From Narthecium ossifragum (lineage: Eukaryota; Streptophyta; Magnoliopsida; Dioscoreales; Nartheciaceae), in the NCBI GenBank assembly GCA_963920575.1, contig OY986970.1, forward strand, positions 16,982,095-17,046,094: a stretch of DNA of 64,000 nt. The letters run 5' to 3'. Positions 33,955-44,936 of this stretch are shown in pieces. The notes under the pieces are model-generated. The model ran no database searches. It was not told the origin of the DNA and worked only from the letters and a program-made list of their open reading frames with translations. The position numbers and the translations under genes are program-made. Numbering within the stretch: position 1 is the stretch's first letter; each line of letters opens with the position of its first letter.

Positions 33955-35672
33955 TGATGAGTGCATGAAAGTGCACTCTGAACAACCTTAAAACCAACTC
34001 AATTGCTAGATTATTATCCTTAATCAGCATCTTTATTACTATTTTTATATCTATATGTTGCTTCACATGGTTGTTTGGAAAATGCAGGAAATTAGAGCTA
34101 AAAGAAGCTGAAAAGAGTATATGGATCAACTTCAACAATTAATCTGTACCTGCTCATGAAGAATCTGATGATGTGCCATATATAGTTAGAAAGCTCTTGA
34201 AGTATAGATTCTGGGGAATTTTACGGTTCATAATTCCGAGTTACTTAGAAGAAGTTACGGCAATTTTAGTACCGATGCGCAGTCTGAATGGCAGAAAGGA
34301 AAATAAGCTGGAAGTCCGAGCGATCCGCCGATTGATCGGACCTGACAAAATCGTGACAGAACATGCGTTATTTGGCTAAATATGATCCGATCGATCCCTC
34401 CTTCGCTCCCATAGGGTCCGATCGATCCGACACCAATGGTCCGATCGATCGGACTCGGAAAAAGTCAAAAACAGCGGATTTTTACTCAACCAATCGATCC
34501 AACATACATAATCCGATCGATCGGACTTGGGAATTAAAGGGTGCTTTTTAAATGAGCAGAGTTCGATCGATCCGTCCATCGATCGGACACGGGCGAAGCT
34601 AGAAGATTGGAGATCTCAAGAGACCGATCGATCCAACATCCCGAGAAGGATCGATCGGACTTGCCCAGTGACGAAAATCAACGGTTTTGATTAATCCGAG
34701 TTTACTAATTCTTGGACCCTATAAATAGGAAACTTAGGGCTAATCAAAGGGGACTTCTTGGACGTTTTTGGAGGCTCTTTTTCAGGAGTTTTTCAAGAGG
34801 AAAAAGATGGAGACATCTCTATCTATGGCCGAGTAATCCACGGGCATGGCGGACGGATGATCTAGCGAGGATTAGGGTTTCTTCTCCAACGATGGTTCAT
34901 GTTTTTAATCTTTATTGTTAAACTCTTCTTATGTATTGGATCTTCACAGATTGCTTTGTGGTTAAACATTATTATAAATCCAGTCATGCTTCTTTTATGA
35001 TATTGTGATCCCATAGTTATCTCCTTCAATTCTCCTACCGAGTCTCGTGAGACCTTTGCTATACATTGCCCGTAGTGACAGCTGGTATTGTATATTCTTA
35101 GGGATCTGGTTAGATAAGGTTGCGGCTCTATACCGAGAGATCTTTGCTATGCATTGCCGATTGTGAGAGTTGGTATTGTGTATTCTTAGAGATCCGGTTA
35201 GAGTTAGGGCTTTGTCCCGATGAACTTTTGCTGCGCGTTGCCTGTAGTGACAGCCGGTATCTCGTATTCTTAAGTTTGGTTGGATGAAGTTAGAACTATA
35301 AAAAGGAAGAACCAATCATAGGAAGAGACATTTATATTTTATCAGATTCATAATTCTATATCTTCCGGTTAAGGTGATTGGGATGTGAATCCCTTAACTG
35401 AGTATTATATGAACCATTGAGAAGAGAAGAACCTTAATCCGAGTGACGTGATTCCTGAAGCCTAGCCTCATTCAAATCTTGATTTCTTTCGTTAACTTTA
35501 TCTTACCATTACATCTTCGATCTATTTTCTTAACTTTCATCGCTCTTGATTGTTTTCAATTCATTGTTATCTGTGTTTCTGGATCTTTCCTGCTTGTCTC
35601 TCTGTGGGATTCGACCTCTCTTATGCTGTACTGCACCGCGACCGCTGTGCGTGACACATTTGAGCGACATCA
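33955..35672 (+). repeat. 5' LTR of E4
   Basis: 1718 bp. Array of seven or so CCGATCGATC-type palindromes (34318-34662), the module AAAATCAACGG ... TAATCCGAG, TATAAATA at 34720-34727, and CTCTGTGGGATTCGACCTC near the U5 end. Lacks the 12 bp ACAGAACGTATG present in the 3' copy. Confidence 0.96.
34318..34727 (+). promoter_or_regulatory. E4 LTR promoter: array, AACGG module, TATA
   Basis: The last palindrome ends near 34662; TATAAATA starts 58 bp later. The matching box in the 3' LTR (43252-43259) is TATAGATA, so only the 5' copy keeps the consensus. Confidence 0.65.
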
Positions 35673-35677
35673 AAAAT

Positions 35678-35694
35678 TGGCGCCGTTGCCGGGG
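35678..35694 (+). other. E4 primer-binding site (tRNA-Asp)
   Basis: TGGCGCCGTTGCCGGGG, five bases after the LTR end, complementary to the 3' end of plant tRNA-Asp(GTC) including CCA. This primer is usual for Athila. Confidence 0.93.
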
Positions 35695-35789
35695 AGACGG
35701 TTCAGAAAAGTGCCAGAATCAGATTACAGTGATTGTAGACACCGAAAGCGGTAACTTCGTTCATTTTCTTTAGTCTTTATTTCTTTATT

Positions 35790-38141
35790 TTGGTTTTGAA
35801 TTTTTTTAGTTGGTTTGCATCTTTTGGATCGTGTGTTTGCTGGTGTATGCCTCGGTATAGAGACGAACTAGGCAGATTTGCTAGACGCCCCGAGGGTGAT
35901 TCTGAAACTTCTGATAGTGAGACATATATTGCTGATCTCTTTGATGCACAGTCACAAACTTCACATCATACTTTCATTATGGCTGAGCATGAGGAACAAC
36001 AAGCTCCTAGGAGTTTGCAAGAATATTTGCATCCAACACGCACTGCTACACCTTCATGCATCTTGTTTCCACCTAATGCAGCACATGTTGAATTTAAACC
36101 TGACATGATTCAGTTGCTTCCTACCTTTCATGGGTTGGAGAATGAAGATCCATATGTGCATATTATGGAGTTTGAGGAAGTAGTAGCGACCTTCCATGGC
36201 CAACCAGGTGCACTAGATATGATCCGACTTAAGTTCTTTCCCTTCTCACTGAAGGATAGAGCAAAGAGTTGGTTATATTCCTTGAGGCCACAATCTATAA
36301 GATCTTGGGCTGAAATGACACCGATATTTCTCACCAAATATTTCCCACAACACAAAACCAACGCACTTAAGAGACATATTGCGACCTTCACACAGAAGGA
36401 TAGTGAAACTCTGTATCAGGCGTGGGAACGATTTAAAGACATGTTGAATTTATGTCCCCATCATGGATATGAAAGTTGGCGTCTTGTTAGTTATTTCTAT
36501 GATGGTTTAACTGTTAGAGAACGTCAATTTGTTGAGATGATGTGCAATGGTGAATTTTTGCAAAAAGATCCTGATGCAGCAATTGAATACTTGACTGAGC
36601 TTGCTGAGAAAGCTCATACATGGACTGGACCGAATGCAACAGAAAGTACAAACAGGGCCAGACCACCACCGCAACAACCAGGTGGAGGAATTTATCAGCT
36701 GCGGGAGGAGGATGCACTCAAGGCTAAAGTGGAGAGTCTAACAAGGGAGCTGGAGCTATTAAAAACCAAAGATATGATGGCAGCCCGGACCTCTCCATAC
36801 AATGAACCTACAAGGCCGGCTGGGCCGTGTGCAATCTGCCAAGGCGTGGACCACCAGACTGAAGATTGCCCCACCTATGCTGAGATGAGAGGTGGGTACG
36901 ACGAGCATTGCAACGCTGTAGGCGGATTCAGGAGGCCATACACTCCCTATTCAGAGACGTATAATCCAGGATGGCGAGAGCATCCGAACTTCAGCTGGAA
37001 GTCGAACGCTCCACAGAGCAACGAGCATCATCAACCGCCACCTAATAAGCCTTTTTCTAACCCTCCTTATAATACATCTGGTTTTCCTAGGCCTACATTT
37101 AATGATAATTTACAGGAACTGAAATCTATGATTGTGCAGGAATCTAAGGAAAGGAAGGAGGATATTCAAGAGATCAAGAGCCAGATCACAAAGTTGATCA
37201 ACTCTTTGAGCGTGCATGAACGAGGGAAGTTCCCAGCTCAACCTCAACAAACGCAGGTATCTAGTGCTGAGCAAAATAATGTGAAGGAGATGAATGCCAT
37301 AACTCCAAGAAGCGGGAAGACAACAAAAAGCCCTTCCCAAGAGGCCACCGAATCTCCTATTGCTATAGAAGAAGAGGACCGAATTGAGGAGGACCATGTA
37401 GAGACCGATCATTCAGATGGCCCTACACCAGGTGACTTTCAGGTACGTGTCCCTTTCCCTCAGGCATTGAAATCCACTAAATTTACTATGGAGCCCAACA
37501 GTGAGATTTTGGAGCATCTTCGGCAGGTTAAGGTAAACCTTCCTCTTTTGCATGTTATTAAGCAAATTCCTACATATGCTAAAGTGATTAAAGATTTATG
37601 CACTATGAACAGACGACATCATGTAAAGAAAACTGCGTTTTTAACAGAGCAGGTTAGTGCATTGCTTCAGCACAGGATTCCTCCTAAATATAAGGATCCT
37701 GGCTGTCCTACTGTATCTTGTTTCATTGGAGAGCATGAAGTAGGACAAGCTTTATTAGATCTTGGTGCAAGTGTTAATTTGATGCCATATTCTGTTTACT
37801 TGCAACTTGGTTTGGAACAGATTAAGTCGACATCTGTGATCTTGCAATTGGCAGATAGATCCACGAAAACTCCACGAGGAGTAGTTGAGGATGTGCTTGT
37901 TCAAATAGATAAATTTTATTATCCTGTTGATTTCTTAGTCTTGGATACTCAGGCTATAGTAACTGCTGATTCTAGGATTCCCATTATCTTAGGTAGACCG
38001 TTTCTTGCTACTGCTAATGCTATAATTAATTGCAGGAATGGCTTAATGAAGTTAACTTTTGGGAATATGACTTTAGAAATCAATGTTTTTAATGTTGCTA
38101 AGCAGCCTGATGAGGATGATGAATGCCAGCAGACTTACTAG
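35790..38141 (+). CDS. E4 gag-protease polyprotein
   Basis: 783 residues. The frame opens at 35790, but the more likely start is Met20 at 35847 (MPRYRDELGRFARRPEG), since the first 19 residues are hydrophobic leader-like and unlike gag. Capsid core: QLLPTFHGLENEDPYVHIMEF and LNLCPHHGYESWRLVSYFYDG, about residues 108-250. Zinc knuckle CAICQGVDHQTEDC from Cys347 (C-X2-C-X4-H-X4-C) binds RNA. A proline- and glutamine-rich linker follows. The protease has LLDLGASVNLMPYS with Asp657, and ILGRPFLATANAIIN. Gag forms the particle; the protease cuts the polyprotein. The frame ends at TAG 38139-38141, and the same frame stays open beyond it into pol, so a single stop divides gag-protease from pol. Confidence 0.93.
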   Translation: MVLNFFSWFASFGSCVCWCMPRYRDELGRFARRPEGDSETSDSETYIADLFDAQSQTSHHTFIMAEHEEQQAPRSLQEYLHPTRTATPSCILFPPNAAHVEFKPDMIQLLPTFHGLENEDPYVHIMEFEEVVATFHGQPGALDMIRLKFFPFSLKDRAKSWLYSLRPQSIRSWAEMTPIFLTKYFPQHKTNALKRHIATFTQKDSETLYQAWERFKDMLNLCPHHGYESWRLVSYFYDGLTVRERQFVEMMCNGEFLQKDPDAAIEYLTELAEKAHTWTGPNATESTNRARPPPQQPGGGIYQLREEDALKAKVESLTRELELLKTKDMMAARTSPYNEPTRPAGPCAICQGVDHQTEDCPTYAEMRGGYDEHCNAVGGFRRPYTPYSETYNPGWREHPNFSWKSNAPQSNEHHQPPPNKPFSNPPYNTSGFPRPTFNDNLQELKSMIVQESKERKEDIQEIKSQITKLINSLSVHERGKFPAQPQQTQVSSAEQNNVKEMNAITPRSGKTTKSPSQEATESPIAIEEEDRIEEDHVETDHSDGPTPGDFQVRVPFPQALKSTKFTMEPNSEILEHLRQVKVNLPLLHVIKQIPTYAKVIKDLCTMNRRHHVKKTAFLTEQVSALLQHRIPPKYKDPGCPTVSCFIGEHEVGQALLDLGASVNLMPYSVYLQLGLEQIKSTSVILQLADRSTKTPRGVVEDVLVQIDKFYYPVDFLVLDTQAIVTADSRIPIILGRPFLATANAIINCRNGLMKLTFGNMTLEINVFNVAKQPDEDDECQQTY

Positions 38142-41100
38142 ATTGATCTGCTCACTGAAGAGGAGTTTGCTACATCTGAAATTAATTCTCTTGAATTAGA
38201 TTTGGATGAAAATATTGATGTTGATGGTATGTGTAAAAATTTAGAACATTGTTCCTTTGCAGGTCCATGGAATCCAAAGTTTGAAGAATTGCCAGAAAGA
38301 GGACAGCTACCAACACCATCATCCATAGAGCCGCCCAAGCTGGACTTGAAGCCGCTTCCTCAAGGTTTAAAGCACGCCTATCTTGGTCCAGGTGATACAT
38401 ACCCAGTGATTATTTCTTCAGGATTAACTGCAGAGCAAGGTGAGCAATTACTTAGCATTTTGAATGAGCATAAATCAGCTATTGGATGGAGTATAGCAGA
38501 TCTGAAAGGTATTAGTCCCTTGATATGTTCCCATATGATTAATCTCGAACAAGGGGCTGTACCTCGCAGGGATCCTCAGCTTAGGTTGAACCCTACAATG
38601 AAAGAGGTAGTCAAAACTGAAGTGTTGAAATTATTAGATGCAGGGATTATCTATCCTATTGCTGATAGCAAATGGGTAAGTCCTACACAGGTTGTGCCTA
38701 AAAAATCTGGTGTCACTGTTGTTAAGAATGAAAGTGGAGACTTTGTCCCCACTAAATTAGTGACAGGATGGCGTATGTGCATAGATTATAGAAAATTGAA
38801 TGCTGCCACCCGTAAGGATCATTTTCCACTGCCTTTTCTAGATCAGATTTTAGAGAGAGTAGCTGGACATCCTTTTTATTGTTTTCTCGACGGTTATTCT
38901 GGATATTATCAGATTGAGATTGCTTTAGAGGATCGGGAAAAAACTACTTTTACATGTCCTTTTGGTACTTATGCTTTTCGTAGAATGCCATTTGGATTGT
39001 GTAATGCTCCTGCTACTTTTCAGCGTTGCATGATGAGTATGTTTGCTGATATGATCGAGGAATGTATGGAAGTATATATGGATGACTTGACTGTATTTGG
39101 TAATACTTTTGATGCATGCTTGCAAAACTTAAAGAGAGTCTTGAGCAGGTGTGAGGAGAAGAACCTTGTGCTTAATTGGGAAAAGTGTCACTTCATGGTA
39201 CCCTCAGGCATTGTGTTGGGCCATATTGTCTCTTCCAAAGGCATTGAAGTAGATCGATCAAAAATCGATCTCATCTCAAATCTTCCTGTGCCAAAGACCG
39301 TTAAAGATGTTAGATCCTTTCTAGGGCATGCTGGTTTTTACAGGAGATTCATTCAAAATTTTTCTGCCATTGCTCGTCCTTTATGTAATCTGTTGATAAA
39401 GGATACCCCTTTTGAGTGGACTATTGATTGTCAGAAGGCTTTTCAAGCCTTGATTGATAAATTGACTTCCGCACCTATTGTGCAACCACCCGATTGGAGC
39501 CTTCCTTTTGAATTGATGTGTGATGCAAGTGATTTTGCTGTGGGAGCTGTTTTAGGACAGCGAAAAGATGGTAAACCTCATGTTATTCATTATGTTAGTC
39601 GAACCTTGAATACTGCACAGATGAATTATTCTACCACTGAGAAAGAACTATTGGCTATAGTTTTTGCATTAGACAAGTTTCGTGCATATTTGATTGGTTC
39701 TCCCATTACTATTTTCACTGATCATGCCGCACTTAAGTACCTTCTCACCAAGAAGGATGCTAAAGCGCGCCTAATTCGTTGGATATTAATCTTACAGGAA
39801 TTCGATATCTCCATCAAAGATAAAAAGGGCGTGGAGAACGTTGTCGCTGATCACCTATCAAGGCTGATGGTGGAAGTAGCGGAAGATGAGCCACCAATCA
39901 TGGATGACTTCCCTGATGAGCAACTCTTTTCAGTTGCAAGACTGCCCTGGTATGCGTACATTGTTAATTACTTAGCGACAGGTGAGATCCCTTCTTTTTG
40001 GAGTGCGCAGGATAAGCGTAGATTTTTTGTTGAGGTAAAGAAATTTTATTGGGATGATCCTTGTTTGTTTAAGTATTGTCCTGACCAGATTATGCGCAGG
40101 TGTGTCCCTGATTATGAAATTGAAAGCATAATTACATTCTGTCACTCTCATGCATGTGGAGGCCATTTTTCGATGAAAAAGACTGCTGCTAAAATTCTTC
40201 AATGTGGTTTTTACTGGCCTACTATGTTTCGTGACGTTAATATTTTCTGCAAATCCTGTGATAGATGCCTAACACTAGGAGCTTTATCTAGGAGACATAT
40301 GATGCCTTTGAACCCAATTCAAGCTGTCGAGATTTTTGATTGTTGGGGTATAGACTTTATGGGACCCTTCCCTTCTTCTTTTGGCTATTTATATATATTG
40401 TTGGCTGTGGAATATGTGTCTAAGTGGGTGGAGGCTATTGCATGTAGAAATAATGATCATTCCACTGTCATCAAGTTTCTTAAAGAGCATGTTTTGTCTA
40501 GATTTGGTACTCCTAGGGTCATTATTAGTGACCAAGGATCCCATTTTTGTAACCGCTCTTTTGAGGCTTTGATGCGCAGGTATGGAGTGACACATAAGAT
40601 TTCCACTGCTTATCATCCACAGACGAATGGCCAAGCTGAATTAGCCAATAGAGAGATAAAGCAAATCCTTGAGAAGACAGTGAGCCCCAACCGAAAGGAC
40701 TGGTCCTTGAGGCTATCAGACGCGTTGTGGGCATATCGCACTGCCTACAAGACTACCTTGGGGATGTCGCCGTTTCGCCTTGTTTATGAAAAACCATGTC
40801 ATCTTCCAGTTGAATTAGAACATAAGGCATATTGGGCTATTAAGTCACTAAATCTTACTTTGGATGCTGCAGGTCAGGAACGAAAACTCCAGCTGTCTGA
40901 GCTAGAGGAACTCAGGAACGATGCTTATTAGAGTTCTAGGATTTTCAAGGCAAAGACAAAGGCCTACCATGACAAGAAGATCTCGCGGAAGACGTTTCAA
41001 GTCGGACAGCAAGCTTATGTGTATGACGCACGACTGCATCTTCATCCTGGGAAGCTGAGATCACGCTGAACAGTCCCCTTCACCATTAGCAGAATATTTG

Positions 41101-41240
41101 AGAATGGGGCTGTGGAAGTTGAAGACCCAAAGGATGGGAGGCTGTTTACGGTTAATGGACAGCGTTTGAAACAGATTCCAGAGAAAGCGGACCCTGGGGA
41201 GCACACCGTTTCTCTCGTAGACCCTGTCTACGAGGGATGA
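38142..41240 (+). pseudogene. E4 pol: RT, RNase H, integrase
   Basis: The open part has its first ATG at 38202 and runs 909 residues to TAG 40929-40931. [54 protein letters not shown] and the YMDD box at residues 292-295. RNase [35 protein letters not shown] and [11 protein letters not shown]. Integrase: HHCC (HSHACGGHF ... CKSCDRC) and catalytic Asp718 (WGIDFMGP), Asp777 (IISDQGSHF), Glu813 (GQAELANRE), giving D-D-35-E. After the TAG the same frame continues (AKTKAYHDKKISRKTFQVG, LHPGKLRSR) to a TGA at 41067, where Trp is usual, and on to a final TGA at 41238. The catalytic core is intact, but the integrase C-terminus is cut off by these stops. Confidence 0.93.
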
Positions 41241-42474
41241 TCTTTCTCCTATCTATCATTTCCCTTTTTGATTAGGATAGTTTGTTTTAGTTTGTTTGCT
41301 TTTGTTTTCATTTGTTTTTGTTTGCTCTCTTATTTCTTAGGATGTTGGACCACCGTTTGCCTTGCTTGAGGAATTCGACCACTATTCTGGAGATGAGAAA
41401 TTCGGCCACCATGAGGAGCCTTGAGGAGATAATCGATATTCTGTCAGGTGGCCTCGCTCTTATTTCGATTTTCTATTTTTATTTCTGTCATATATGAAAA
41501 TTCAGCCAACACCCTTCTGCTTATTTACATGATTAGCACACATTGAGGACAATGTGAATTTCAGGTTGGGGGGTGTAGGCATGCATGACCTTGTGCATGC
41601 TATCTTATTGAGTTTAACAGTGTTGACTTGATTATATTAGTAGAAATTGTACATGAGCTGAAATTTTTATGCTTATTCTATATGTTGCTTTCATATGGAT
41701 TGACCAATACATTGATTGCATGCGTGATAACCTGAACGTATAGCATCATGTGATCCACACACGAACACTTTATGTGCAGTGGTAATTATACTCACTAGAG
41801 GAATGAGCATGCTATTGTCCATTGAGACCATGATTTCAACATTAGCTAGTGTTGAGTATTGCATGCAGAAAAAAAAAAAACAGAAAAAGTTCTGGAGCTT
41901 GATAAAGCTGTGCCTAAACAACTATTAAGTGATCTACTGAGTAACCGGGTGTTCTTGCCTCAGGAAGCGGGGAGCTCGCGTAAAAAGGTAGAACCACTTA
42001 TAGCGAAAAAAAAAATTACGAAGTGTTTTGCTAAGTAACCGGGTCTCTGCCCCTCAAGAAGCGGAGAGTGCTCGCGTAAAATGGCAAAATGTCTGATAGT
42101 TGAAAAGAAAAAAATAGAGAAAGAGCATGTTGTACTTAAAGTGCGAGGGTTGGATGATTGGTCATGATGATAGTAGTGTGTTTGGACTAATGGTGGGTAG
42201 AAGTTGCTTCTACACGTAACATTTATTTGTCACGTCACATGTGTTCTTCTGGATGGTGATTAGCATGTTTTGATGTGTAGAAGTTGATTTCATATGTTGG
42301 TAGTATGTGTATGAGTATAAGAAGTTTTCATGCTCTGTACTGTATGAAACACTATTGACTTGATAAGGTAGAATTTTTATCATGCATGTCTACATCCTTG
42401 AACCGTTAGTGTGCTTAATTATATTCTATGCGCTTTGAATTGCTAGAGACTAGTAATAAGCTGGTTGGGGGGTA
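41241..42474 (+). other. E4 tail between pol and 3' LTR
   Basis: Non-coding; no env-like frame. Features: hairpin CATTGAGGACAATG at 41541-41554, then GGTTGGGGGG at 41564-41573 (an internal polypurine-like tract); GC-rich direct repeats at 41941-41985 and 42035-42080; the true polypurine tract GGTTGGGGGGTA at 42463-42474, adjoining the 3' LTR. Confidence 0.8.
41941..42080 (+). repeat. GC-rich direct repeat pair in E4 tail
   Basis: Each copy runs from GTAACCGGGT through GCCTCA(G/A)GAAGCGG to CTCGCGTAAAA, about 45 bp, 94 bp apart, separated by A-rich sequence. The pair is conserved in E6 (31825-31965, opposite strand). Confidence 0.85.
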
Positions 42475-44201
42475 TGATGAGTGCATGAAAGTGCACTCTG
42501 AACAACCTTAAAACCATCTCAATTGCTAGATTATTATCCTTAATCAGCACCTTTATTACTATTTTTATATCTATATGTTGCTTCACATGGTTGTTTGGAA
42601 AATGCAGGAAATTGGAGCTAAAAGAAGCTGGAAAGAGTATATGGATCAATTTCAACAATTAATCTGTACCTGCTCATGAAGAATCAGATGATGTGCCATA
42701 TATGGTTGGAAAGCTCTTGAAGTCTAGATTCTGGGGAATTTTACGGTTTGTGATTCCGAGTTTCCTAGAAGAAGTTACGGCAATTTCAGTACCGATGCGC
42801 AGTCTGAATGGCAGAAAGGAAAATAAGCTGAAAGTCCGAGCGATCCGCCGAACGATCGGACCTGACAAAATCGTGACAGAACATGCGTTATTTGGCTGAA
42901 TATGATCCGATCGATCCCTCCTTCGCTCCCATAGGGTCCGATCGATCCGACACCAATGGTCCGATCGATCGGACTCGGAAAAAGTCAAAAACAGCGGATT
43001 TTTACTCAACCAATCGATCCAACATACATAATCCGATCGATCGGACTTGAGAATTAAAGGGTGACAGAACGTATGCTTTTTAAAGGAGCAGAGTTCGATC
43101 GATCCGTCCATCGATCGGACACGGGCGAAGCTAGAAGATTGGAGATCTCAAGAGACCGATCGATCCAACATCCCGAGAAGGATCGATCGGACTTGCCCAG
43201 TGACGAAAATCAACGGTTTTGATTAATCCGAGTTTACTAATTCTTGGACCCTATAGATAGGAAACTTAGGGCTAATCAAAGGGGACTTCTTGGACGTTTT
43301 TGGAGGCTCTTTTTCAGGAGTTTTTCAAGAGGAAAAAGATGGAGACATCTCCATCTATGGCCGAGTAATCCACGGGCATGGCGGACGGATGATCTAGCGA
43401 GAATTAGGGTTTCTTCTCCAACGATGGTTCATGTTTTTAATCTTTATTGTTAAACTCTTCTTATGTATTGGATCTTCACAGATTGCTTTGTGGTTAAACA
43501 TTATTATAAATCCAGTCATGCTTCTTTTATGATATTGTGATCCCATAGTTATCTCCTTCAATTCTCCTACCGAGTCTCGTGAGACCTTTGCTATACATTG
43601 CCCGTAGTGACAGCTGGTATTGTATATTCTTAGGGATCTGGTTAGATAAGGTTGGGGCTCTATATCGAGAGATCTTTGCTATGCATTGCCGATTGTGAGA
43701 GTTGGTATTGTGTATTCTTAGAGATCCGGTTAGAGTTAGGGCTTTGTCCCGATGAACTTTTGCTGCGCGTTGCCTGTAGTGACAGCCGGTATCGTGTATT
43801 CTTAAGTTTGGTTGGATGAAGTTAGAACTATAAAAAGGAAGAACTAATAGGAAGAGACATTTATATTTTATCAGATTCATAATTCTATATCTTCCGGTTA
43901 AGGTGATTGGGATGTGAATCCCTTAACTGAGTATTATATGAACCATTGAGAAGAGAAGAACCTTAATCCGAGTGACGTGATTCCTGAAGCCTAGCCTCAT
44001 TCAAATCTTGATTTCTTTCGTTAACTTTATCTTACCATTACATCTTCGATCTATTTTCTTAACTTTCATCGCTCTTGATTGTTTTCAATTCATTGTTATC
44101 TGTGTTTCTGGATCTTTCCTGCTTGTCTCTCTGTGGGATTCGACCTCTCTTATGCTGTACTGCACCGCGACCGCTGTGCGTGACACATTTGAGCGACATC
44201 A
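42475..44201 (+). repeat. 3' LTR of E4
   Basis: 1727 bp; same layout as the 5' copy, array 42838-43195, TATA mutated to TATAGATA at 43252-43259, ends GCGACATCA followed by target duplication ATGCT. Confidence 0.96.
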
Positions 44202-44206
44202 ATGCT

Positions 44207-44930
44207 CCCTCCAACCAGGATTGTAAGTATTTGTATAAGGATCAAATCTAGGCCTCGGGTTATAAGTATTCATCAAATTAGCTTGTTCTTGCACATATTC
44301 AGGAAATTCCCAACCAGAAGGACATGAATCAAACCTATGACCAACAATATTGCAAATTGAACAAACCTCAACCGGTTTTGCTTGTCTGGACATCATCATG
44401 TCCATCTTCTTGTTGAGGGCTGCGATTTGCCTTGCCAAATCGTCGTTCTGGTTAAACTCATAGATGCCTCTTGCCTTATTCCTCGTGTCTCTCTGCTGCG
44501 AGTTTGATCCTAGCATCTCATAAATTTCATATGCCTCTGGTGGTGTCCTTTTGAACATCGCTCCACCTGCAGCATTATCTGCCATAGTTTGACAAGAAAG
44601 ATTTAGTCCATCATAGAAGTATTGCATCTGATTTTCTAAAGAATAATTATGATGTGGACATTGCATCAAATGCATCTGAAATCTATCCCATGCTTCATGG
44701 AATGGTTCTCCATCAGATTGCTGAAAATTTGGAATCTGCCTTCTCAAGTTAGTAGTCATGGCATGAGAATAAAATTTACGAACAAACTTGTTATAAATTG
44801 CATCCCAAGTAGTGAGTGATCCAGGAGGCAACGACATCAACCATCTCTTTGCTTTATCTTTAAGAGTATAGGGAAAACATCGCATCCTCAGTTGATCTTC
44901 AGTAATGCCTCCTAGAGGAAAAGTCTAAAT
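44207..44930 (-). pseudogene. E6 gag, N-terminal part
   Basis: The frame from 44885 gives 228 residues: MRCFPYTLKDKAKRWLMSLP, WDAIYNKFVRKFYSHAMTTN, FHEAWDRFQMHLMQCPHHNY and QMQYFYDGLNLSCQTMAD, which form the gag capsid core, then the zinc knuckle CSICNIVGHRFDSC (C-X2-C-X4-H-X4-C, intact), and YNPGWREH at the E4 insertion point. The same GWREHPNF phrase in E4 and E5 shows where the reading resumes at 33949. The first part of gag is missing: near 44937 the sequence passes directly into LTR, without leader or primer site. Confidence 0.88.
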
Positions 44931-44936
44931 AGTAGC

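Larger units (their letters stand above)
33955..44201 (+). mobile_element. E4: near-complete Athila-type retrotransposon
   Basis: 5' LTR 33955-35672, tRNA-Asp primer site, gag-protease frame, RT-RNase H-integrase frame, 1.2 kb non-coding tail, polypurine tract, 3' LTR 42475-44201. Perfect target duplication ATGCT at 33950-33954 and 44202-44206, inside E6 gag. LTRs begin TGATG and end CATCA. LTRs differ at about 20 sites in the first 430 bp and few thereafter, plus a 12-bp and a 3-bp indel. Confidence 0.97.

Noticed and set aside
35678..35694. tRNA gene
   Set aside because: Only the 17 nt complementary to the tRNA-Asp 3' end are present; this is a primer-binding site. The same applies to the 12-nt initiator-Met matches at 55959 and 59198.
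38139..38141. Programmed stop-codon readthrough between gag-protease and pol
   Set aside because: The following bases (ATTGAT) do not match known readthrough contexts, and two more stops occur later in the same frame; ordinary point mutation is simpler.
41241..42474. Envelope-like gene in E4
   Set aside because: Some Athila elements have one here, but no frame longer than about 80 residues, no signal peptide and no membrane segment is present.
33955..44201. E4 preference for inserting at GATCGATC
   Set aside because: Target sites read from the duplications (ATGCT, ATACT, CACAT, CTCAG, ATTAC, AGCAC, GCGCG, ATCCT, CACGC, CGGGG) share no GATC motif and mostly lie outside arrays.
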